Shown here: positions 50,719 through 58,594 of the stretch, one piece after another
How positions within the stretch are numbered: position 1 is the stretch's first letter
Layout: each line of letters begins with the position of its first letter
Assembly: GCA_002310135.1 (NCBI GenBank)
Contig: DBYK01000001.1
Coordinates: 403,712-467,711, forward strand
Direction: 5' to 3'
DNA from: Caryophanales bacterium UBA1188
GTDB lineage: Bacteria > Bacillota_I > Bacilli_A > Izemoplasmatales > UBA1188
Length of the DNA: 64,000 bases
Made by a program: the position numbers and the translations under genes
Notes under the pieces: generated by a model
The model's database searches: none
Told to the model about the DNA's origin: nothing
The model's input: only the letters and a program-made list of their open reading frames with translations

Positions 50719-52221
50719 TTAATTTGTATTTATATTTTCTTTTTGTTCAATATTCTTTTTCTTAAATATTTTATCTTTAAAGATAACTAAGTATAAAACT
50801 ATGAAGTATACTACGAATATTCCAAGACCTATAAATAATTTAGTCCAACTTGATGCTACAAAGCTCATAAGGAGCAATACTGGTGCACCAAGGATTACAC
50901 TCCATAGTGTTTGGAATACCATATTTGTACATGCTGGAGTTTTGAATTCAGGATCTATCTCTCTCAGTAAAATAACACCTGTTGATGCTGTTCCTGTTAA
51001 CATTCCATACATACAGAGGAACGATTCTTCAAAGTAACCATCTTTTTCAAATAGATGTTTACAAACATGTTTAACATAGAAGAATGTAACAACTGCTGCA
51101 ATAACACACATTGTTATTAGAGGTAATATGAATGATGGTTCTTTAAATGCTGCAAGATTGATAGAACCAATTGCTGCAACAACCATAATATCGAATGAGA
51201 AACCAGATATTCTATCCATCATATAGTTGTTTACATATTGTTTCTTAATCATTCCTTTATCTTCACATTTTGTGATTATTCCTCTAACTAGAATTGCGAT
51301 ACCTGTACCAACGATGAAATTAAATCCCCAGAACAATGGTTTAACTGTGTTGATTAGGAATCCAACGCCTGATGCATCACATCCTTTAGAGATTAAATAG
51401 ATAAGTCCAAATGAAATAGCATATGAGAGCATTACTATTCCAAGTTGAACAGAGAATTTATCTATTGTTCCACTAGATGGAATTTCATTTTCGCCTACAT
51501 AAGTTTCAATTGATTCTTTTTCTTTACCTTCAATATTTTGTTCTTGGAATTTAACATTTCCTTTCTTTTTTTGAACAAATAAGTATAGAACTCCACCAAC
51601 TGATGCGCTTACGAAGCCCATTGCTGCTACTGCAAGGCCAAATGTATCACCCATATTGAATGCACCAAATTCACTACTTGATGCATCTAAATTCATGTAA
51701 TTTGTTCCCCAGTTTAGAACTTGTCCAGGACCTTGACCATATCCCATTGGTACTAAAACACCTGATGCAGGCCATGAACTTACTACAAAATATAGACCTA
51801 TAGATACTACTAAACCAACAATTGCTTGAATTAGATAACCAGTAACAGTTACAAGCGAACTATTAAATATCCCACGTCTATTCTTCTGTTTTTCTTCCTT
51901 TTCTCTTTTTCCTTTTCTTTTAAGAGATGTTGCGACAAATCCAATACCTAGACAATGATATGTAATCATCTCCAAAATAAATGTATTGAATAAAGGATTT
52001 CCTGTTATTGCTTTGTATACAGATAAAAAGATTAGTAATATAAAACCACCAAGAACTGGACTTGGAATTAAAGACTTCTTAAGTGGTTTGATGACTTGAA
52101 TAAGTAAATTTCCTAAGAGCAATGAAACAAAAATTGCTGATAAGACTAAAATAAATGACCAAAAATTGAGATCATCAAAACTAAGGGCTCCATCAACAAA
52201 ATTGAAATTTGTTAAATCCAT
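50719..52221 (-). CDS. GltS-like sodium:carboxylate symporter, candidate sulfonate importer
   Basis: 500 residues with about 10-12 membrane helices in two inverted halves separated by a charged cytosolic loop (residues ~220-250, with KKKGNVKFQEQN). It is related to the sodium/glutamate symporter family (COG0786 type): GFILLIFLSVYKAITG in the first half, ERKGKREK-like basic loop near residue 103. The usual GGHGT re-entrant motif is replaced by MGYGQGPGQVLNWG near residue 163, and the second half has MYGMLTGTASTGVILLREIDPEF. As first gene of the xsc operon it probably imports an anionic sulfonate resembling a dicarboxylate. Glutamate transport is the alternative. Confidence 0.75.
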   Translation of the reverse strand: MDLTNFNFVDGALSFDDLNFWSFILVLSAIFVSLLLGNLLIQVIKPLKKSLIPSPVLGGFILLIFLSVYKAITGNPLFNTFILEMITYHCLGIGFVATSLKRKGKREKEEKQKNRRGIFNSSLVTVTGYLIQAIVGLVVSIGLYFVVSSWPASGVLVPMGYGQGPGQVLNWGTNYMNLDASSSEFGAFNMGDTFGLAVAAMGFVSASVGGVLYLFVQKKKGNVKFQEQNIEGKEKESIETYVGENEIPSSGTIDKFSVQLGIVMLSYAISFGLIYLISKGCDASGVGFLINTVKPLFWGFNFIVGTGIAILVRGIITKCEDKGMIKKQYVNNYMMDRISGFSFDIMVVAAIGSINLAAFKEPSFILPLITMCVIAAVVTFFYVKHVCKHLFEKDGYFEESFLCMYGMLTGTASTGVILLREIDPEFKTPACTNMVFQTLWSVILGAPVLLLMSFVASSWTKLFIGLGIFVVYFIVLYLVIFKDKIFKKKNIEQKENINTN

Positions 52222-52249
52222 TTTAAAAATTCTCCTTTATTTTAAATTG

Positions 52250-52307
52250 ATTATAATTCATGATAACTATAATGTAAAATACATAAAATGTAATAAAATA
52301 CATTAGT
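52250..52307 (-). promoter_or_regulatory. gltS-xsc promoter with two palindromic sites (candidate LysR operators)
   Basis: Minus strand: -35 TTTACA (52278-52273), 17 bases, -10 TATAAT (52255-52250). Two palindromes overlap or abut the -35: ATGTA-N3-TACAT (52272-52284), which has T-N11-A LysR-type spacing, and AATGTA-N6-TACATT (52287-52304). TACATTAGT at 52299-52307 recurs upstream of asr at 53300-53308. Confidence 0.6.
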
Positions 52308-52343
52308 AAATTATTATACCTAGTAAGCATTTATTTAGGTGTT

Positions 52344-53228
52344 TTATTCTATAGTTGAATATTCACGAGTTATTCTCATAAACTCCTTGATTACTTTCGT
52401 TAAGTACTTATCTTTTCTATAGATTAGTTTAAACTCTCGAGATAATTCTGCATCTTTGATATTACAACTCCAAAGAGTACCGTTTGCTAGATCCTCATAA
52501 ACAAGTCTTCTAGAGATTGCAGAAATACCAAAATTTTCCTTTACTGCAGCCTTTACAACCTCAGGTGTGTTACAAGTCCAAACAACATTAGGCTCTATGT
52601 TTAGAGCTTCAAGTTGTCTTATAAGTTGTAACCTTGTACCACTTCTTTCTTCTCTTAATACAAGTGGTTCATTAGCGATTTCATCAATTGTGATGTTGTT
52701 TCTACCATAGAATTTATGTTTAAGCGAACAAATTAAAACCATTTTATCATTAGTGATGACTTCACTAATTAAATCTTTGCTTGAAACATTTCCTTCAACA
52801 ACTGCAATATCGAGTTCGTTTTTTAAAATCTTCTCTTCTATCTGTTTTGTGTTTTCTACATAAGTTACATATTCAACATTATCGATTTGTTTTCTTAATT
52901 CATCGATTATGCTTCTCATAATAGTCGCTCCAACAGTGATAGATGCGCCGATTCTAATCTTAGGTTTTTCAGAGTCGTGTTTTAGGATGTTTTCAAACTC
53001 CTGATATAAACCTAAAAGTGATTTTGCATATTTATATGCATTCTCACCTAAAGCAGTCAATCTTAAGCCGTTTTTTAGCCTATCAAAAAGTACCACATTG
53101 TACTCTTCTTCGATGTCGGCAATTGCTTGGCTAATAGATGATTGTGTAATGATTAATTTCTCCGCTGCCTTAGTCATATTTTGCAGTTCAGCAACGGTTA
53201 CAAAAATCTTTAAAGATCTAAGTGTCAT
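52344..53228 (-). CDS. LysR-family transcriptional regulator of the sulfonate/sulfite locus
   Basis: 294 residues from ATG 53228 (GAGG seven bases ahead). N-terminal winged HTH: TLRSLKIFVTVAELQNMTKAAEKLIITQSSISQAI (split: NMTKAAEKL, TQSSISQAIADIE). The C-terminal effector domain spans ~90-294 and resembles CysB/CysL-like sulfur regulators in general layout (IRIGASITVGATIMRSII, EERSGTRLQLIRQLEAL), but so do many LysR proteins. It lies between the gltS-xsc operon (same strand) and the divergent asr operon, so it likely controls both; the inducer could be a sulfonate, sulfoacetaldehyde or sulfite. Confidence 0.88.
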   Translation of the reverse strand: MTLRSLKIFVTVAELQNMTKAAEKLIITQSSISQAIADIEEEYNVVLFDRLKNGLRLTALGENAYKYAKSLLGLYQEFENILKHDSEKPKIRIGASITVGATIMRSIIDELRKQIDNVEYVTYVENTKQIEEKILKNELDIAVVEGNVSSKDLISEVITNDKMVLICSLKHKFYGRNNITIDEIANEPLVLREERSGTRLQLIRQLEALNIEPNVVWTCNTPEVVKAAVKENFGISAISRRLVYEDLANGTLWSCNIKDAELSREFKLIYRKDKYLTKVIKEFMRITREYSTIE

Positions 53229-53257
53229 ATTATTACCTCGCATGTATTCTCATTTTC

Positions 53258-53287
53258 ATTTTAGCATGAATAATTATTTTATGATAA
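53258..53287 (-). promoter_or_regulatory. lysR promoter
   Basis: Minus strand: -35 TTATCA (53287-53282), 18 bases, -10 TAAAAT (53263-53258) preceded by TGC (extended -10). Confidence 0.55.
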
Positions 53288-53299
53288 CAAATATTAGAT

Positions 53300-53308
53300 T
53301 ACATTAGT
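53300..53308. promoter_or_regulatory. TACATTAGT motif shared with the gltS-xsc promoter
   Basis: The 9-mer TACATTAGT occurs here, between the divergent lysR and asr promoters, and again at 52299-52307 in the gltS-xsc operator region. It is a candidate half-site for the LysR regulator; short enough to need experimental support. Confidence 0.4.
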
Positions 53309-53341
53309 TTTTACTTATATATTTTATTAGGATTTCGGTAT

Positions 53342-53370
53342 TTTACTTTATAAATAGATATAAATATACT
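53342..53370 (+). promoter_or_regulatory. asr operon promoter
   Basis: -35 TTTACT (53342-53347), 17 bases, -10 TATACT (53365-53370). A ~30-base leader with AAGGAGG leads to ATG 53408. Confidence 0.7.
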
Positions 53371-53407
53371 TTAATTAAGCAGATTAACAATTTAAGGAGG
53401 AATTAAT

Positions 53408-53740
53408 ATGGAACACCCACTTAATGGAAAATGGAAAATTACAGCTAAATCACCACTTGGAGATATGAACATGGAAGCAACTATGAATGTAAATGATGAT
53501 TGTTCAACTTTCAGTGGAAGTGTTTATGATTTAGGTTCTAAGAAAACTTATCCACTTGAAGATGGAGTTGTGAAAGGCAATTCAATTACTTACACAATAG
53601 TTATGAAATTTGGTTTAATCCCAATGAAATTTCATTTAGAAGGAACATTCAACCAAGATGATTGGACATGCGAAGGCATCGCTAAAGCAATGAAGATGGA
53701 ATGTTCTTATTCAGGCCACAAAGTAGTAGACGAAGCTTAG
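53408..53740 (+). CDS. Small beta-rich (calycin-like) protein heading the asr operon
   Basis: 110 residues, no signal peptide. The sequence alternates short polar/hydrophobic strands with repeats of the type GKWKITAKSPLGDMNMEAT ... GVVKGNSITYTIVMKFGL ... FHLEGTFNQDD, which looks like a small antiparallel beta-barrel of the lipocalin/FABP-like kind sometimes found attached to flavin oxidoreductases. Two cysteines (residues ~36 and ~88) plus one near the end. Strong Shine-Dalgarno AAGGAGG. It sits 11 bases before asrA in the same transcript, so it may help the sulfite reductase (cofactor or substrate binding); function unknown. Confidence 0.65.
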   Translation: MEHPLNGKWKITAKSPLGDMNMEATMNVNDDCSTFSGSVYDLGSKKTYPLEDGVVKGNSITYTIVMKFGLIPMKFHLEGTFNQDDWTCEGIAKAMKMECSYSGHKVVDEA

Positions 53741-53751
53741 CGAGGTGTGGT

Positions 53752-54792
53752 ATGAGTTATAAGTTAACCCTTAAGGAAGCACAAAAACTACTAGATAAAC
53801 TAAGTTTAACCTACGATATTTACGCACCTAAGAAACTTAAAGCTCAAGGAAGATATTCAGACACAGACATTATTAAATACGAAAAAATAAAGAATATTGA
53901 TGAAATAGAATATAGGGAAAAGTCTACATATCCTATGAAAGAGGTTATAAGCCCAATCCAACAAACTATATTCTATTTCACCGAAGATAAATATCGTGAA
54001 TCAAAAGTTTCTACAAAACCAATACTTGTTTTTTCAAGAGCATGCGATATCAATGCGATAAAAGTTCAGACAAAAATATTTATTGGTAATGGTGGATTTG
54101 TTGATTATTATTACCAAAGGATGTATGAAAGAATTAAATTCATTCTTATGGAGTGTGACTTTGAAAGTGACACTTGTTTTTGCGTAAGCATGAATGCAAA
54201 TATTACAAACAACTACAGCCTTGCGGTTAGATTCGAAGATGATGGAATACATTTTGAAGTAAAAGATAAAGATTTTACTAATTATTTTAAAGGATATCCT
54301 CATTCTTCTTTTGCTCCTAAATTCGTAATGGAGAATAAGACAAAAGTTCATATTCCAGAAATAAAGGACAGAAATATGCTAAATAAAATCAAAAAGAGTC
54401 CTATGTGGAAGGAATATGACAAAAGATGTATATCATGTGGTGCTTGTACAATAGCTTGTTCTACTTGTACATGTTTCTTAACACGTGATTTGATTTATGG
54501 AGATAATAGTGAAGTTGGTGAGAGGAGAAGGCTTAGTTCTTCATGCCAAATTGATGACTTCGCTTTAGTAGCTGGTGGTGGAAATTATAGAACTACTGCT
54601 GGCGATAGAATGAGATATAAAGTACTACACAAATTCCATGACTATAAAGAAAGATTTAAAGATAGTCATATGTGTGTGGGTTGTGGACGTTGTATAGAAA
54701 GATGTCCAGAATATATTTCTATTACTGCTACAGTTGAAAAATTAAATAAAGAAATTGAAAGAATTGAAAAGGAGGAAGCATCAAATGTATAA
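53752..54792 (+). CDS. asrA: Anaerobic sulfite reductase subunit A (ferredoxin-like)
   Basis: 346 residues from ATG 53752 (GAGGTG ahead); the longer upstream frame overlaps the previous gene and is rejected. Two C-terminal 4Fe-4S motifs: CISCGACTIACSTCTC near residue 226 and CVGCGRCIERCPEY near residue 308. The N-terminal ~220 residues match the AsrA/hydrogenase-subunit-like domain (VFSRACDINAIKVQ). AsrA passes electrons between AsrB and the siroheme subunit AsrC in the cytoplasm. It overlaps asrB by eight bases. Confidence 0.94.
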   Translation: MSYKLTLKEAQKLLDKLSLTYDIYAPKKLKAQGRYSDTDIIKYEKIKNIDEIEYREKSTYPMKEVISPIQQTIFYFTEDKYRESKVSTKPILVFSRACDINAIKVQTKIFIGNGGFVDYYYQRMYERIKFILMECDFESDTCFCVSMNANITNNYSLAVRFEDDGIHFEVKDKDFTNYFKGYPHSSFAPKFVMENKTKVHIPEIKDRNMLNKIKKSPMWKEYDKRCISCGACTIACSTCTCFLTRDLIYGDNSEVGERRRLSSSCQIDDFALVAGGGNYRTTAGDRMRYKVLHKFHDYKERFKDSHMCVGCGRCIERCPEYISITATVEKLNKEIERIEKEEASNV

Positions 54793-55576
54793 TCCTGTAA
54801 AACCATTACCACATAAAATAGTTAATGTTAAAAAGGAAACTGATCTCGAATATACATTTAGAGTTGAAACTAAAACAAAAGTTAAGTTTGGTCAATTCCT
54901 TCAACTTTCTATTCCAAAGATTGGTGAAGCGCCTATTTCTGTTAGTGATCAAGGTATTGGTTGGCTTGAATTTACTATTAGAAATGTTGGAAAGGTAACT
55001 AATGAAATCTTTGAGAAAAAGGAAGGAGATACTATCTTCTTAAGGGGCCCTTATGGTAATTCATGGCCTATTGAAAAATTTAAAGATAAAAACCTTGTAA
55101 TAATTGCTGGTGGAACTGGTGTTTCACCTGTAAGAGGAATGATTAATTATTTATCTAAAAACAAGGATTATGTTAAGAGTTTACATTTAATATGTGGATT
55201 TAAAAATAAAGAATGCGTTCTCTTTAAAGAAGATTTAAAAGTATGGGCTAATACTTTTAATACAACATTTACTTTAGATAATGAAGAATCTAAAGGATTC
55301 AAAAAAGGGTTCGTTACTGCGTTTATTAAAGACATACCATTCAATACGTTTGGAGAAGATTATGAAGTTGTCGTAGTGGGGCCACCTATGATGATGAAAT
55401 TTTCTGGGTTAGAACTTGAAAAATGTGGAGTAGACATAAATAAAATTTGGATGTCATTTGAAAGAAAGATGTCCTGCGCTATAGGCAAATGTGGACATTG
55501 TCGAATAGATGAATACTACGTTTGCCTAGATGGTCCAATTTTTGAATATCGTATCGCAAAAGATTTGATAGATTAG
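54785..55576 (+). CDS. asrB: Anaerobic sulfite reductase subunit B (FAD/NAD(P)H-binding)
   Basis: 263 residues from ATG 54785, preceded by AAGGAGG. Ferredoxin-reductase fold: FAD domain (GQFLQLSIPKIGEAPISVSD; split at PISVSD), FLRGPYGNSWP near residue 88, NAD-binding IIAGGTGVSPVRGMINYL near residue 105, and a C-terminal 2Fe-2S cysteine cluster CAIGKCGHC ... C near residues 231-249. It oxidises NADH and feeds electrons to AsrA/AsrC. Confidence 0.95.
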   Translation: MYNPVKPLPHKIVNVKKETDLEYTFRVETKTKVKFGQFLQLSIPKIGEAPISVSDQGIGWLEFTIRNVGKVTNEIFEKKEGDTIFLRGPYGNSWPIEKFKDKNLVIIAGGTGVSPVRGMINYLSKNKDYVKSLHLICGFKNKECVLFKEDLKVWANTFNTTFTLDNEESKGFKKGFVTAFIKDIPFNTFGEDYEVVVVGPPMMMKFSGLELEKCGVDINKIWMSFERKMSCAIGKCGHCRIDEYYVCLDGPIFEYRIAKDLID

Positions 55577-55586
55577 GAGGTGCAAG

Positions 55587-56654
55587 ATGAATCACGATAT
55601 AAATATTAAAGAATGTCGTATAAATTGCTTCCGTGAATCTAAAGTACCAGGAGAATTCATGCTTCAAATGCGTGTTCCTGGAGGAATGATTGACAGCAAA
55701 TATCTCGATCTTATTCAAAAGATATCAAAAACATACGGAGATGGCAATTTCCATTTTGGTACAAGACAAACTTTTGATATCTGCAGAATTAAGTATGAAG
55801 ATATAGATAAGGTTAATAAATGCATCGAAGATTATATCAAAGAAGTTGAGGAAGGCTTATGCGATGTTGATATGGATCTTGTCGCTCATGAAAAAGTCGG
55901 AAGAAAAGTTAACACTGGATATCCAACTATAGGCGCAAGAAATATCTCTGCGTGTATAGGAAACTACCACTGCATATGTGGAAATATCAATACTTTTGAG
56001 CTAGCAAGAAAGATTGAACCTATCATATTCCCAAGTCATTATCACATCAAGATTAATATCTCTGGTTGTCCAAATGATTGCAACAAAGCACATCTTTGTG
56101 ATTTTGGAATAATTGGTGTTTCAAAACTTGTATATCATAAAGAAAGGTGTATTGGATGTGGACTTTGCGCTAAAATCTGTGAATCACACGCAACAAGAGT
56201 TCTCTCTTTAAATAAAGAAACAGGAAAAATTGATAAAGATGAGTGCTGCTGTGTTGGATGTAGTGAATGTGCAAGACACTGCCCTACTTCTGCTTGGACA
56301 AGAAGCGAACAAAAATTCTATAGAGTAATACTTGGTGGTAGAACTGGTAGGCAAACTCCAAGAACAGGTAAGATGTTCCTAAACTGGGCAAGCGAAGAAA
56401 CATTGCTTCAAGTTCTTGGCAACTGGCAAAAGTTCTCATCTTGGGTTATGGATTATAAACCTGAATATCTTCATGGTGGCCATTTAATCGATAGAGCTGG
56501 TTATAAGAAATTCAAAGAGATTATGTTAGATGGTGTTCACCTAAATCCTGAATGCATAGTCGCAGAAGATATTTACTTCAATGAAATAGAATATAGATCT
56601 AATTTCAATGTAAAACCATTATCTAAACATAAAAAAGCCGGCCCTGGAGCATAA
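55587..56654 (+). CDS. asrC: Anaerobic sulfite reductase subunit C (siroheme catalytic subunit)
   Basis: 355 residues. Nitrite/sulfite reductase domains hold the siroheme-4Fe-4S cysteines: ISACIGNYHCICG near residue 115 and ISGCPNDCNKAHLCDFG near residue 153. Inserted 4Fe-4S ferredoxin motifs follow: CIGCGLCAKICE near residue 191 and CVGCSECARHCPTSA near residue 222. DGNFHFGTRQTFDICRI near residue 51 also fits. It reduces sulfite to sulfide with six electrons. All three Asr subunits are intact. The next gene starts one base after its stop. Confidence 0.96.
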   Translation: MNHDINIKECRINCFRESKVPGEFMLQMRVPGGMIDSKYLDLIQKISKTYGDGNFHFGTRQTFDICRIKYEDIDKVNKCIEDYIKEVEEGLCDVDMDLVAHEKVGRKVNTGYPTIGARNISACIGNYHCICGNINTFELARKIEPIIFPSHYHIKINISGCPNDCNKAHLCDFGIIGVSKLVYHKERCIGCGLCAKICESHATRVLSLNKETGKIDKDECCCVGCSECARHCPTSAWTRSEQKFYRVILGGRTGRQTPRTGKMFLNWASEETLLQVLGNWQKFSSWVMDYKPEYLHGGHLIDRAGYKKFKEIMLDGVHLNPECIVAEDIYFNEIEYRSNFNVKPLSKHKKAGPGA

Positions 56655-56655
56655 T

Positions 56656-57579
56656 ATGTTTAGAAAATTACTTATTTCTTTTGTTGCTCTTTTAGCAATA
56701 CTTCTTCTATCATCTTGTACAAATATAGGTGATGATGGATCTGGTATAGTACTTATAGATTCAAAAGGCGAAAAAGTAAAGTTCGAAAAAGAACCAAATA
56801 ACGTTGTCATCTTACAGGCATCTCTTGCTAGTGTTTATTTATTATCTGGTGGAAGTTATGTAGGTATAACAAGCGATTATGAGGACTATGGATTAGAAAA
56901 AGGAGATGCTTCAATAGTTGGAACAACTAAAGCTCCAAATTCAGAAGTTATCTTATCTTTGAATCCAGATTTAATAATTTACTCCGATAAAATAGCTCAA
57001 CAAGTTGAAGCGTCAGAGTATTTATCAATAAGTGGAGCCAAAACTTATGGAGTACATATAGATACGTTTGAAGATTATCTATTTGTTCTTGAACAATTTA
57101 CTAAACTCACAAATAGAAATGATTTATATATTCTAAATGGGGTTAATGTTAAAACTAGAATAGATGAAATTATATCTAGAGTACCGAATGATAATCCAAA
57201 AGTAATGTTCATAAGAGCATTCTCATCTGGATTCAACATCTTAGGAACTGGAAACATAGTAACAAGCATGTTAGATGATCTTAAATGTGATAATATAGCA
57301 TCAAAAGAAACAGATCTCTCAAGTGATGTCAACTTAGAACATGTTTTGAGAGAAAACCCAGAATACATATTTATCGTATATATGGGACAAAAAAACACTG
57401 ATAAAACTGAAGAATATTTAGAAAATAACTTATATTCTAATGAATTCTATCTTCAGTTAGATGCAGTAAAGAACAATAATGTGTATATTCTTCCAACCGA
57501 TTTATTCCATTTCAAACCAAATAATAGGTGGGCAGATGCATATGAATACTTATTCGAAATCTTATACGAAGAAAACTAA
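56656..57579 (+). CDS. ABC transporter substrate-binding lipoprotein (iron/heme/cobalamin type)
   Basis: 307 residues. Lipoprotein signal MFRKLLISFVALLAILLLSS then Cys21 (lipobox LSSC). A BtuF/FecB-like fold follows: PNNVVILQASLASVYLLSGG, EVILSLNPDLIIYSDK, ILGTGNIVTSMLDDLKCDNI, and a C-terminal NNVYILPTDLFHFKPNNRWADAYEYL helix. Ligand could be a siderophore, heme or corrinoid. Only one base separates it from asrC, so it is part of the asr operon; AsrC needs iron and siroheme, making iron or tetrapyrrole supply a reasonable guess. Confidence 0.85.
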   Translation: MFRKLLISFVALLAILLLSSCTNIGDDGSGIVLIDSKGEKVKFEKEPNNVVILQASLASVYLLSGGSYVGITSDYEDYGLEKGDASIVGTTKAPNSEVILSLNPDLIIYSDKIAQQVEASEYLSISGAKTYGVHIDTFEDYLFVLEQFTKLTNRNDLYILNGVNVKTRIDEIISRVPNDNPKVMFIRAFSSGFNILGTGNIVTSMLDDLKCDNIASKETDLSSDVNLEHVLRENPEYIFIVYMGQKNTDKTEEYLENNLYSNEFYLQLDAVKNNNVYILPTDLFHFKPNNRWADAYEYLFEILYEEN

Positions 57580-58594
57580 ATTGTGGCTTGAAGAAGTCCT
57601 AATCATATCATTAATAGTTTTAATAGCTCTTCATTTCATTTTAGGCCCTTATTTCTCATCATTTAGTGAATTTATAGAAGGCTTAAAAAACATAAATAAC
57701 AATGCTGGATATAAAGTTATATTCAAAGCAAGACTATTAAGGATACTTGCTTGCATACTTGTGGGTTCTGCGCTTTCGGTAGCGGGGCTGTTACTTCAAG
57801 TCATGTTGAACAATTCTCTAGCTGCACCTGGGACAGTAGGAATAAACTCAGGTGCTGGTTTGAGTGTTGTAATTGTATCCCTTTTTGCCTCAATAAGTGG
57901 AATTGGTCTAACAATTTCGACCTTTATTGGAGCATTTCTTACAGCAATGCTTATTTATCTAATTGCAAGGGTAACAGGAGCATCACGAAATAAGCTTATC
58001 CTTGCTGGTATTGCGATATCGCGTCTATTCAGTGCAGCCATTGATGCGATATGTTATTTTTTCCCTAGTGTTTTAACCAACAAATTGTCTTTTCAATTAG
58101 GTTCTTTTACTAGAATATCTATGTCCTCTTTAATATTCTCTGGAATGCTTATAATATTAGGTCTTATTGGGGCATTAATTATTTCCAAATATTTAAGTAT
58201 TTTATCACTAGGCGATGATGTTGCAATATCCTTAGGCCTTGATGTCAAACTCACAAGATTTCTTCTTCTTCTTATTGTGGCAGTTTTGTCAGCTGGTGCA
58301 GTAAGCATTGCTGGTCTCTTATCTTTTTTAGGACTTATAGTCCCTCATATAATTAGAAAATTAATAGGCGTTGAGAACCAAAGGAGATTGGTTATTTTAA
58401 CTATTCTCTTTGGTTCTTCTTTGACTCTTTTATGTGACCTTTTATCAAAAACAATATTTATGCCATTTGAACTCCCAGTTGGAATCATAATGTCATTAAT
58501 TGGTATACCATTCTTCATCTTCTTATTATTTTCAAAAGGAGGCACAAGTAGAGTTGTTAAAGATAGAAAACCTGAAGTGCAGTCTATCGAATAA
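57542..58594 (+). CDS. FecCD/BtuC-type ABC transporter permease
   Basis: 350 residues from ATG 57542 (MNTYSKSYTKKTKLW), close after AGGTGG; a longer frame begins at 57479 inside the previous gene. Around ten membrane helices. Family motifs: GSALSVAGLLLQVMLNNSLAAPGTVGINSGAG (core AGLLLQVMLNNSLAAPGTVG near residue 82), LGDDVAISLGLDVKL near residue 224, and GLLSFLGLIVPHIIRKL near 262 contacting the ATPase. It overlaps the binding-protein gene by 38 bases. Forms the channel with the adjacent ATPase. Confidence 0.88.
   Translation: MNTYSKSYTKKTKLWLEEVLIISLIVLIALHFILGPYFSSFSEFIEGLKNINNNAGYKVIFKARLLRILACILVGSALSVAGLLLQVMLNNSLAAPGTVGINSGAGLSVVIVSLFASISGIGLTISTFIGAFLTAMLIYLIARVTGASRNKLILAGIAISRLFSAAIDAICYFFPSVLTNKLSFQLGSFTRISMSSLIFSGMLIILGLIGALIISKYLSILSLGDDVAISLGLDVKLTRFLLLLIVAVLSAGAVSIAGLLSFLGLIVPHIIRKLIGVENQRRLVILTILFGSSLTLLCDLLSKTIFMPFELPVGIIMSLIGIPFFIFLLFSKGGTSRVVKDRKPEVQSIE

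Noticed and set aside
53701..53751. Longer asrA start inside the preceding gene
   Set aside because: The extra 17 residues have no family counterpart, and GAGGTG precedes the ATG at 53752.
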